From Mya arenaria (lineage: Eukaryota; Mollusca; Bivalvia; Myida; Myidae), in the NCBI RefSeq assembly GCF_026914265.1, contig NC_069124.1:73330902-73394901 (forward strand): a stretch of DNA of 64,000 nt, in the 5' to 3' direction. Below the pieces are notes generated by a model, which worked only from the letters and a program-made list of their open reading frames with translations, was not told the origin of the DNA and did no database searches. The position numbers and the translations under genes are program-made. The number at the start of each line of letters is the position of its first letter. Position 1 is the first letter of the stretch. Positions 22,501 to 32,649 of the stretch are shown piece by piece.

Positions 22501-25500
22501 CTTGTATTCAAATGACAATGAAAACAATATAAATTTCCAGTAGGAAAATAATTAGATTTTTTCCATCAATGAATTTTATAACAGGCTTCGCTAGTGTCTC
22601 AAAAACACTTGATTTTCATTCTGATTAGAATTTATCTACTTCTTTATGACATAAGTAGGCGTTTTTCTGATTTATCGCCATGGCGGAGCTTTATTTAATT
22701 CTTACACCGCACCTGCAAAACCTTTGATTAAAATAATATTTGTATTAAACGTATTGGTGCTTTAGGTGTAGCATCAGATAATTGTCCAATCATGTGGCTA
22801 TATTTCCAAACAAATATATTCGCTATTCAACGGTAATATCAAAAACAGAAGCTGAACTAAAAAATGCCACTCCTCTGCCTATGTAAAATTAATTATCTTG
22901 ATCAGGCATAAAAACAAAATTGTTTGGTTAGGGTGTCATTTTCATCGTTTGGGAATGGTGTTAAAGTTATCTTCTGTATAAGCATTTAAGGTTTTAAACA
23001 ACATATTGAAAAGCAATTTAAAAAAAAAGATTTTTTTTTTTTCATTTTTTTTTCAAACTGACTATAAAAATGGTAGGGTCGGCGCATTTTCCGTAGGTTG
23101 GGTCGGGTAACCCGAACCAAATGTATTTTTTTAGGCCTCAACATCAAAATCGGGTAGAACCCACATCGTTCTACTGCAACTACTACAACCATCGGTCATG
23201 TTTCTGAGAACAGCATGACTACAACATGACAGGTTACGTCATGAACCCGCATCAACGTGTGGCCCATGCATTTGTACCGTTTCTGTATGCGTAATCACAA
23301 CCTACTGAATCTGTTTTACAACATATATATATATATGAGTTTTATTGATACGAAAAAAGAGAGTTTTTCATAACACTTTCATTATTACACATAAGTTTAA
23401 GTTTTCTCCCTCATTAATAAAGTGCTAAAGCACAACGAGCGAATGGAGGTCAAACACTAACATAAATAAGTTGTTAGATGTTCAAGCACAAACTTAATAA
23501 TAAATTCATGTTTCACTGAAGTCGATCTATTCAACGTTAAAATACAAGTATTGCGTATGAAACGGTTATATAACCTACCAGATGTCAGTTCATCGGAGGT
23601 GTCCGCGGCCTCAACCGGAGACTCTGCCGTAGGCGCGGCCGATGCATCCGCTTCTGGTCGTGTTAGGATCATGTTCTCCGGCATGGGGGATTTAATCAAC
23701 ACGTTGTAAGCTGCAGAGAAAATACACTTCTAGATTAATAAATAAAACTGGAATCCCGCGACCTGTCTGGAGCGTCCATCATAGATGTAGGTCGCTAAGA
23801 CAATGTAATCCATAGGCTATGTGACTGCCATGATTCGCACAGCTGGCATAATGCTTTTAAGATATATTGGTAAATTGAAACAATTGTTTTATAATGTAAG
23901 TCTTTAAAGGAAAGCAGCTAGCTATTCGATTTTATTGATCCCGCATCAGCAGTTTGTAAACTTGCTAAACATACTTATTAACTAAACCGATATTTCCTCC
24001 TGCAGTGCTTATTATTCTTATACTGCAAATACAGCAAACTCAAAAATTCGCGATCTGTCATCAAATCTGGCTAATGCATAACCTCGAGGCAAATAAAGCT
24101 TTCAATGCTGTCAGAGAGACACGCAGCAGACTGTTCTGAGAATGCGGGGGAGGGGAAATTAAGGTTGCGACTCTTTCCGTCGGAAGAGCTTAGGCCAGAA
24201 CAACCATTACGCGCGATGTAATTTGAAACATCACATAGAGGTTACGATTACATTGGTTCAAATATGGAAACTTATTACGTTTTTCGGAGAAGAATGTTGT
24301 TTAGTCTGATACAGTATAATGATCGACACTCCAGGATCTGCGTTTGGGTTTGGATTTGGTGATGCAGCCCGGTTACAGAGCGCCTGATATTTAAGTAGTG
24401 CGATGCCTTGGCCCCCGGCATCTGTGCCAGTTCAAGGTGACCCGGGCCACCTTCCCCCGTGTTGCCACAAATCAACAATGTCAAGATCTATTGCGCCATT
24501 CATTTTTATTTCAGATCGGAGAACTCTGTAATAGCTTAAAAATAACCTTCGCCCACTGCTTCTACATGATATATGACACGATTGTTATTCCCAAGATAGC
24601 AAACGTGATTAACTACGCTTTTATTATATGGGTAATCAGGTTCAAGAAGGGAAGTATTTTAACCAGAAAAAAACAACACATTTTATTTACCATCTTTAGA
24701 CATACGACTATGTTTACAACAAATTACATTTTTGCTCTTGATTAGAATCTGGTGAACAGACAACGAGATGTAAACAGACAGGTATACAAATGCATTCCTG
24801 TTTACATATACAAAGGTCTATAGACATTTATGTTCAGTCGGGAAATGCACATGCTCCCGTGTTTTTAACGAGTCCACTAACACGTATATCTTGTCATTGT
24901 ATTGCAGTAATAGACTGCCTATCACCGACGATCAGTAAAGATAAAAACCCCTTTGGACAAAATCTTCAACACAATATCTGCATCTAGGCAGAATGAAGAT
25001 GATTATAGTGACTTGATTTTTGGAAATAAAATGTTATGTTGGTGGAATGATGGACAATGACTTCGAGCATGGTCGCAACACATTTATTGTCAATAATAAC
25101 ATTTAATTTCCAAAATGCAAGTCACTGTGGTGATGCTAACGTTATTATTTCAACTTCTTCACATATATTGTATATATACAGTACACGATGAAATGATAAT
25201 GACGCAGATGGTGGAAATACATTTAAACGTCGACGCTAATTCATGTCTCCATTACCATGTTGCAAATTACTAATGGTGCTTATGATGCTAGCACCGTATT
25301 ATATTGCGTATATTAACATTAGACCTACTCTTTTCACATTTTGCAATCACAGTTCGGCAGTATGACGTTAAGCACCCTGATATTGGACATTGACTGATGG
25401 TAATCGATGTTTCGAATAACCGCTGTACCTTTTCACATACGTTAAACAGATTTCACACCCTTATTTTTACCTGAACTGCTTTATAAATCATACTAAGAAC

Positions 25501-27280
25501 AACAAAATCAAACAAGCAGAGACAAATGTAAATGTAAGGATTGGTTTGAATTCTTTGTGCATTCAAAAAATATAAACACTTTGCAAATTTCCCAAGAAGC
25601 GCGCTTTATGGATTTGCAAGATCGCGCCAGGCGTTATACTCCATACACGCACAAAATAGGAATCAATCTTTAAATTTATTTTGCAAATAGTACATCCTAA
25701 GATGGTTTGGTCATTAGACTATCAAATGTTAAGTATAGACTAGGGATTAGATAATACAGAGAATATCGATACTGTATCGGTATTTGCCGTTACCGATACG
25801 TATCGATTCACGAGCCCGGCTTATCGTTACGAGTTGGTCAAATGTCGTAACGAACTGGCCCGATACAGGCCCGCTTTCCGGTAAGAAATTTATACTTATC
25901 CGCTATTGTTTATAAAACGATTGGTTTATTCACCGATTTCTTTCTAGTTACTAAAAGTATATAATTTCCCAGTGACGTCATCCGAAGACACACAGGCGAC
26001 AATTTTGCCCTACATTTGCACGACCAGCGAACCGTTACCCTTTTCAACCGTTTCATAGTAATGTCGAAAAAGATGAACTTTTCGTCACCATGAGAACTTT
26101 AAGAATGAAATACGTCTTATATAATTATTTAAGATGAAAATATATTACGGTAAGAATTTTTTCTCTGACTGGTAACATTATTTTCACAATATTGCCAGAA
26201 AATATATTTGGGCATACGAGTATATATTATATTTATTATATACTCTGGTTTCTCTAGTAATGTTTTTATTATACTTGAATGCTAAACTCTGTATCGTATC
26301 GGCATGTAGTTGTATCGCTACGTATCGTATCGGCATGTAGTTGTATCGCTACGTATCGTATCGGCATGTAGTTGTATCGCTACGTATCGTATCGGCATGT
26401 AGTTGTATCGCTAAGTATCGTATCGGCATGTAGTTGTATCGCTACGTATCGTATCGGCATGTAGTTGTATCGCTACGTATCGTATCGCATCGCGTCTTAT
26501 CCCTAGTTTCAACATGACATGTCAACATAGATTTCCACTCGTTTAAAAAGGACAAACGTTTATATGTAAAGAGACAATCATTTGTATAAGATTGGTTCGA
26601 ATGAAAAGTTATTTGCGTTTCTTTGAAAACAGTGGCATGTGCGCAGACACGCATTATAGTTACAGTAGGAGAACTATATTCACAATATGGGGGAGGGGAG
26701 CTGTTGAAACTGTTTGTATATGCCAAAAACAAAATTAACAAAAGTATAAGCGATATTATTATGGCGCCTTTTTAACAGCGTGGTTTATGGCCAAAACATT
26801 TTTTATAAAGGATAATAAAAAATAAAGTCGAATGAATTAAACATGATTTTGATTAAATCAAAAAACAAACATCACCCTATATTGTGCGCCTTTAAATAAT
26901 TGCTGTACTTTGTAAATTCAAAATAGGAAATAAATATTATTTGAGCTACAGTAAATGTGTATGTGATATCTTCGCGTCAACTTGAAATACTGTCAACTTT
27001 GTAGCACGATAAATTAAAACGATATTTTACAATATCATTTAAATATTTTGTTTCAACAATTTAACATACTACATATTTTATGTATCGCGTTCAAATACAA
27101 CACCTTAATGTTTCAAAGTATTAAAAGCGTCAACTTACGAATGTCGGCATCTGTTATGTTACGTTTTATATAGGAAGTTGTCGAGTGTTCTGCTATGTGT
27201 CCATGGATAGTTTTGGACACCGGGGTACTGGCGTGTCCTGAATAGGCAACGCCCTGAAGTCGGTTCAACAAGCCAATCAT
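19162..27280 (-). CDS. Synaptotagmin-like protein, five coding exons, 538 residues
   Basis: A tandem-C2 membrane protein of the synaptotagmin family, which tethers vesicles or organises membranes. The exons, in coding order, are 27139-27280, 23579-23710, 21355-22199, 20945-21086 and 19162-19517. All junctions are GT-AG, and phases 1,1,0,1 join without a break (1617 bp). Residues 1-91 form a short luminal or extracellular part with one N-glycosylation motif (NIT, 41-43). Residues 92-114 are a membrane helix, followed by the basic stop RKLRHRRRKR. C2A spans about 243-370 and C2B about 384-521, ending in the typical W-H-X-I motif. C2A has no Asp at the loop 1 and loop 3 calcium positions (LPQKCYGYEV, LQYRKKSRSS). 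C2B keeps loop 1 Asp (KSD, GDP) but loop 3 reads VIMRKKLHTKD. I infer calcium-independent function. It is nearest to the divergent synaptotagmins; the subtype is not assignable. Confidence 0.93.
20019..20368. mobile_element. 350-bp palindromic MITE in synaptotagmin intron 4
   Basis: The tips are ACTGCCGT and ACGGCAGT. The inner arms meet at GGCTTGAAAGTGCCCAGAAC and its exact inverse at 20261-20280. Shared motifs TCTAGTTAATATTCGCGAAA and GGTAAG lie between. A partial relative (CTAGTTATGATTTGCG, TTCCACTTAAT) lies at about 29870-29940. Confidence 0.8.
20945..21086 (-). CDS. Synaptotagmin-like exon 4 (start of C2B)
   Basis: The acceptor is CCCCTTCCAG and the donor CCCGG|GTAAG. It encodes LGSLFVCLEYKAGATRIKVM and ATNLPKSDKLIGDP, the first C2B strands and loop 1. 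Confidence 0.93.
21355..22199 (-). CDS. Synaptotagmin-like exon 3 (membrane helix, linker, C2A)
   Basis: The acceptor is AATTTTCAG and the donor AAAG|GTAAGT. The exon carries the helix LIIVGVVAVVLVIVTVVLLL, a Ser- and Arg-rich cytoplasmic linker of about 130 residues, and all of C2A (from SISFTLKYDSKSRQLRMKLL). It is much richer in GC than the flanking introns. Confidence 0.95.
22986..23190. repeat. Possible dispersed repeat with GGTCGGGTAACCCGAACC motif
   Basis: This is an intron 2 segment with homopolymer runs and the GC-rich phrase CCGTAGGTTGGGTCGGGTAA, which I believe recurs in bivalve genomes. Borders are not visible, and the frame over it is a by-product. Confidence 0.35.
23579..23710 (-). 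CDS. Synaptotagmin-like exon 2
   Basis: The acceptor is TTCTCTGCAG and the donor TCTG|GTAGGT. It encodes an Ala-, Glu-, Pro- and Ser-rich low-complexity linker (ADASAAPTAESPVEAADTSD) just before the membrane helix. Confidence 0.88.
25045..25130. repeat. Dispersed repeat, copy 2 (intron 1 of the synaptotagmin-like gene)
   Basis: GACAATGACTTCGAGCATGG and ACATTTATTGTCAATAATAA match 10470-10560 inside element A. The shared length is about 85 bp, and the family is unknown. Confidence 0.6.
25740..26506. mobile_element. hAT-like TIR element in intron 1 (CTAGGGAT ends)
   Basis: The left end CTAGGGATTAGA and the right end (reverse complement CTAGGGATAAGA) are inverted. Subterminal GTATCG motifs resemble those of the hAT relic at 14157-14987. 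No clear 8-bp duplication is left and no coding remnant is seen. A 31-bp minisatellite has grown from its right subterminal region. Confidence 0.65.
26291..26490. repeat. 31-bp minisatellite, about 6.5 copies
   Basis: The unit is GTATCGTATCGGCATGTAGT followed by TGTATCGCTAC. Copies are nearly identical (one shows CTAAG for CTACG). The array lies inside the hAT-like element. Confidence 0.95.
27139..27280 (-). CDS. Synaptotagmin-like exon 1 (start codon)
   Basis: It starts at the first ATG after an in-frame stop and gives MIGLLNRLQGVAYSGH and onward to NITDADI. The donor is C|GTAAG. There is no classical signal peptide, so the helix in exon 3 probably serves as signal anchor. Confidence 0.85.
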
Positions 27281-27951
27281 GGTGTGTAAATCCAAGAAAT
27301 CACAGAGTCGCAAAACTCAAAAGTCCGAGTCAAAAGCAGTCAAGAAACTTTATGAATATTAATCATTGTTTTGACTTCTGTAGGTTCTGTTCCAATAGTT
27401 TCGGTTTTCAAGCATTCATTCAACTGCCATGCTGTCGTCTGCCGCGAGACTTATATAGATAGTTACCCATAATACATCGCTTTCACAGAGCACTTATTTA
27501 AACACAATGTTGTGTTCCAATAAAACGCTCGCTCGTCTACGATTAACCAATATCTATCTGGAAGTGACAAATACCTATAATGATCCATGTAATGCCTGTT
27601 ATATGACTGCAATGTGCGATAAGCATATACATACAATTGTTCATAAGGATACGACTGACCATTATTTTTGCCGATGAGACGAAAACCCGAAACACTATTT
27701 CGCCGAATAAAGGGTCAAATGACAGATCAAGGTCACATTTGAACATATCAAAACAGAACGTACTATAAATAATGAGTAATGTGGACTTGCAAAACAGATA
27801 TGGAACCATACAATAGCGTTACATAACACAAACATACATGTACAAGTGTAGTTTCGTGATCAAAAGACATGAGACATGAAGAAAAAACACCTTGTCGATT
27901 ATCACATGATCTACGACACTAAAGGAGTGAAACAAGAGGAGTGTTCGTTAA

Positions 27952-28307
27952 AGCTGCACTCTCACAGATTGAACGTTTTGACAACTATTTTCATTTTTTG
28001 TCTTAGAACGAGCCAACTTTTGCGAAAATCCATGGAAACTTGTTACATATGACTGCTGACAAAAACTTAGATCGCAGATTTTTATATTTATGTTCAAAAA
28101 TTGATGTTTATGCATTTTTCTTAAACCGTTAGTAACGGTTATTTAAGTCATAAAACATTAATTTTCGAACGGAAATATGAAAAACTACGATCTGTTTTTG
28201 TCAGCAATCTTAAATCGTTGGTTTGCAGATATTTACGCAAAAATTTGCTCTTTCAAAGAAAAAAAATAAAAAAAGTTGTAAATAAGTATATCTGTGAGAA
28301 TGTAGCT
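27952..28307. mobile_element. Uninterrupted palindromic MITE, TTAA-flanked
   Basis: The tips are AGCTGCACTCTCACAGA and, at the right, the inverse of AGCTACATTCTCACAGA. TTAA stands at both sides (27948-27951 and 28308-28311). The two arms pair over the full 356 bp, with the centre near AACCGTTAGTAACGGTT. It is the same family as 5463-11012 and 61748-61872. Confidence 0.9.
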
Positions 28308-28317
28308 TTAAGCTTTA

Positions 28318-28321
<4 letters not shown>

Positions 28322-28409
<88 letters not shown>
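28322..28409. repeat. TA dinucleotide microsatellite
   Basis: About 44 TA copies start 10 bp after the MITE's target site. The frames through it (Ile-Tyr runs on both strands) are artefacts. Confidence 0.98.
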
Positions 28410-28411
<2 letters not shown>

Positions 28412-28590
28412 GTTAGACAAGAGGGCACAAATGTGCCATGAACGAAGCCAACAATATAAGGGCTTTTTCGAAGAGACTCGGCCTAGTGAACTTTTACACA
28501 GCATGTGGAAGGCCTAATTATATACGCCTTTTAGTTTCTGACAAGCCTTTTTCATTTTCTAGCATATAAAGTAATGCCAGTTCACGATAT

Positions 28591-29246
28591 CATTAACTTG
28601 GTAGAAGTTCAGGAAATATGCTACATACCTCGATGTTGTGCCGTTCTGATCAAGAATATTTTAAAAGTATGCAAATACTTCACATTTCGACATTTAAGAG
28701 AAGACTCCACAAGGACTACAATTAGTTTGAATTGAGGGGTGAACTCATCGATGGGAGGCGACGAATGATCGGACGACGCACTGGCTATCGAGACGAACCG
28801 GACTGGCAATGCGCACAATACGTTTGCTTTAGAATAAAAAAACGTTGAGCTCCAAGTCAGGTGACATTATAATTTCATTCAAACACAGCGGATTGATTGA
28901 CATAGAGGGATTAACAGTCGTCGTGCCGTCAGTGTTGGGATCGGCATTCGCATCTCCGTTTAATTAAATTAATCATCCAGGTTTGTCTGAGACAATTTGG
29001 TTAACTTGTGAAATCTATTGACGGAGTGGTGCGAAAAGAACGGTATGATGTCTTGTTTAATTCACAGGCAAGTCATAAATGCTGGTGTGGTCACTGATAA
29101 TTACGCCTACAGTGATTTATATTCTTTAATTCGTTATGACCGTAATAGCCATAACATATTTTATGTACAATACTCCTACAGACATCATGCAGTTATGCCG
29201 ACAAAGCAGGCTTTGTCACGTATTATAAATCGTAAATAGTTAATTA
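28591..29246. repeat. Duplicated segment, copy 1 (without insertion)
   Basis: From CATTAACTTGGTAGAAGTTC to about 29246 this segment is collinear with 38055-39316 at high identity. The other copy carries a 586-bp insertion whose empty site is at about 28832-28846 here. Both copies keep a frame of about 70 codons (29018-29239 here) sharing VINAGVVTDNYAYSDLYSLI. I do not recognise its product. Confidence 0.85.
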
Positions 29247-31500
29247 AAATAAGTGCATGGCCACTAAACGTCAATGTCACTTAACAGTGGTGCAAAGAAA
29301 ATGAGCTGTCGACACGTACGTGGTGCAGCAGTGCCCTGTGTTTACTTCTACAAACGGGAATGTGATTTATATTTTATTTGATAATTTTATACAACGGACA
29401 TATTTCGAAAATCGGAGAATGTTGTACCGTGTAAGAACATTTTTACTGCAGGCTGACTACAATTAAGTCTCAACATTGTGCGAATTGGTGTTCCATGAGC
29501 TTTTCTCCTGAGTAGGATCTGTGCATATTTTGAGATCTGCTAGCATTTCAAGTACACATCGTTGCTTACACACACTGTTACAGCAATGTAGCGTATGCAA
29601 ATATAACTGTTATGTTGAGTACTTACACTGGAACACAAAAAACAACAACAAAATCTACTTCTTAAAAAGGAAATACATGTATGCACGTATAATCATAACA
29701 GTGGTGGTGTTGTTGCTCTAGTGTTTGCGCTGTCGAGTAGTGGTAGCGCAGTTGAGTATGTTTTGCGCCCGACATAAAGATTTTGAATTATAACATATAT
29801 CTTAATTTGCGAGAATAGTGTTCATTGGAGCTGTATGTCTTGGAGAAAGTCATGCACCGATTTATGCCCGTATCTAGTTATGATTTGCGCTTTCCACTTA
29901 ATTAGTACCATAATAAATGGTGAACTAGATAGGATTCGTGTTACCTCTTATCTATAAATGCACTTTTTGGCTTCTTGCAGGAACTGGTTATCTAGTTATG
30001 GTATCCAAAACCTGTTTACTTCTTGAAATTCATTATTTTTTGTATATTTTTGTTTCGTTACATATCAAAATAATCGGCAATGTCTGTAAACGGAAGTGAT
30101 GGTCTAATTTCCAACGCTTGGTGTGAGATGGCGTCCATAAAGGCCACGATAAAATTTCAGTTCAGTAAATTGTTATGTTTAAATATGGCATTGAAGATGA
30201 ATATCCCCATAGGTATTACTTCTGAAAAACTTAAGATATACCTATAACATTGACTACTTCAAGGTACCTGTCATGGTCATTTCAAGATCAGGGTATGAAA
30301 ACTACCTCTTTTTCAATATCCTTTTTTTTTAAGTTGACTGATCTATTTGGACTTTCTTTCAGACTCATATGATACCAAAATGGTATGCTAAAATTTCAAA
30401 TACAACAAATTATAAAAGCTACTACACTCCTATTTCAGCTAATACGTTGGAAGTTATCAACTTTAAACACGTTCTTGATTCTTATTTTTTAAAGAATAAA
30501 AACAAACGTTAATACGTGCAGTTTAAATGTTTTCTGACAGGATGACATTTTTTATTTCTCTTAAATTACTGCAACATAATATCGCTTAGTGAAAAAGAGT
30601 TGTATTAAATACAGATATTGATATCTTACGTGAATAATATAAGCTTCATCATTATGTCTAAAGTTCTTTTCAACACAAACTATTTTATTTTAAATAAAGA
30701 TCAGTGTTATCAATTATCATATAAACGCGTACTTTAACCAGCCCAACTGCGTTAATATCCCCGATAATGACATTTATCATGCAATTCAGTACTTATATTC
30801 AAAGCAAGAGTTCATTTTTTTACATTCAATAATTGTTAAAAAAATACATTTTATTTAAGAAAAGCTTACAATGATTCTTCTACTTACACTTTCTAACATG
30901 TTACGCATTTCAAAAATCTAAAAGTCCAAATCATTTGAATATCAAAATGCAAATATTTTTATGACCAATATCGTCATTACTAATGGCTTCGTTTTATGTG
31001 AAAAATTCATGATACTTATTAACATCACAAATAAGTGTTAATTATATTTCATCTTCATCATATATTAAAATCAAAATCTTCTTGGGCACATCCAATGGTA
31101 AACAAGCTACGTATGAAATATTTTTCAGGGGTTTAATGTAAGCCCATTCAGCCGGAAGTATCAACTTTTAAGGCCATCTTGTGTTTTTACAACATATTGT
31201 GTTAATTTTCCAAACAAATTTACCAAACAACCCAATAAATATCTTTCCCCAGGTCGAAACAGTTATTAAAAAGTCAAAACGAGTTTCTATAAGTCCACTG
31301 AATTCGTCAAACCAAATAAGGGCGCGATTTCAAATTGTCTCTTGAAGACACAATATGTCTCCAGCAGCCCTCTGTATCCTAATTGTTGTAACAAGCCGAC
31401 TCATTATCAAACAAGCCCAAGACGGAATGTTTTAAAGTTCACTGTGTGTTAAAAAACCGTTAATAAAGGGAGCTCTATCAAACGTTTTGTAATACTTGAG
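29247..31500. other. AT-rich intergenic DNA
   Basis: I see no exon or RNA gene. About 29870-30010 carries a scrap related to the palindromic MITE at 20019-20368. The frame 29521-29721 has no motif. Confidence 0.4.
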
Positions 31501-31539
31501 ACCATTTAGTGTAAAGAAATACATGTAAAGTCAATTCAG

Positions 31540-32170
31540 TGTACTGTAAATCCAAATTCTGCTGCAATGAAGTTTATCTAGTGTTAAACACACCACAGTA
31601 GGGTTCTTCTACATTTAACTCAATTCAAAATAATCTCAAATGCAGCTTCATTAAAGTCCATCATAAGTCAAGTAAACACAAAAGCAGTATAACAATGGGC
31701 ATTCTTAACAACAGAAGGTTTCTACACAAGCCCTTCCAGGGCAGACCAGTCCTTTTGTGGCTACAGTAAAGCATATGCATAGATAAACAAACTTTAAAGG
31801 GTCTAAACCTAAGTCAGTCCAGTTCTCTATCATTTTCATTATGACTGCAATAAAGCGCATTCAGAGCCAAACAAACGCATGTGTAGCTCTAATTTAGCCT
31901 ACTCAGTGCTTAACTGACCACATTTGGCAACCATACTGCCCGTTTAAAAGCAAACAAGCTTATTTGCAGCTGTCATATTTAACGTTTTCAGTGCCTAATA
32001 CACCACATGTTGGCAACCCAACACAGCCCATTCACAGCCCCCAAAAAACATGTGCTTCTCACATGAGGACTTTTCAGTGCCAAATACTACACATTTGGGT
32101 AACCATGAAGCCCATTCAAAGCCAACCTGACCCATGTGCAGCTCTATCATTAAAACTAGTACTTAATGCC
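31540..32170. repeat. Degenerate tandem repeat
   Basis: TTCAGTGCCTAATAC / TCAGTGCTTAACTGACC, CACATTTGGCAACCA and AAGCCCATTC recur several times at spacings of roughly 75 to 115 bp. They are too decayed for a precise period. The frame 31964-32248 is a by-product. Confidence 0.55.
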
Positions 32171-32649
32171 ATGTGGTGGTCATATTCGATTTGGCGGACA
32201 TATTGTATATATTCTGAGAGGGTCCTTACGCTAACCATAACAGGATAGTTTACTTTATCATGTTAAAGATTTCATAAAAAAAGTAGGCTGATGTAAAGGA
32301 ATATATTTAATTTACATTTATTTCATTCCAAATTAGATACTAATTGGTATTAGCATAATAAAGAAAATTATACAGGAATTCACAAATTTGGTTGGCGTTT
32401 TCGTACTTTGACCTTTAAATGGCCTTGACCTTGAGGTAGTTAATGCAACATGTTAACTTAATGTACATTGGAAACATGAGCACTATTCACTGAAATACAC
32501 TTCTCTATTTATTTAAATGTGTGGCATTTTTAGAGATAGAAAATAGGTTACGCAAAATTAAGATCAAAACTTTTGCAATACTGCAACACCTAAAATGTTT
32601 TGTAATAAGCATCAATGAAAATATAGGGTTCTTGGTTTTTAAAATCGAT

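Noticed and set aside
28218-28517. Ile-Tyr-rich frames on both strands
   Set aside because: They read through the TA microsatellite and the MITE arm.
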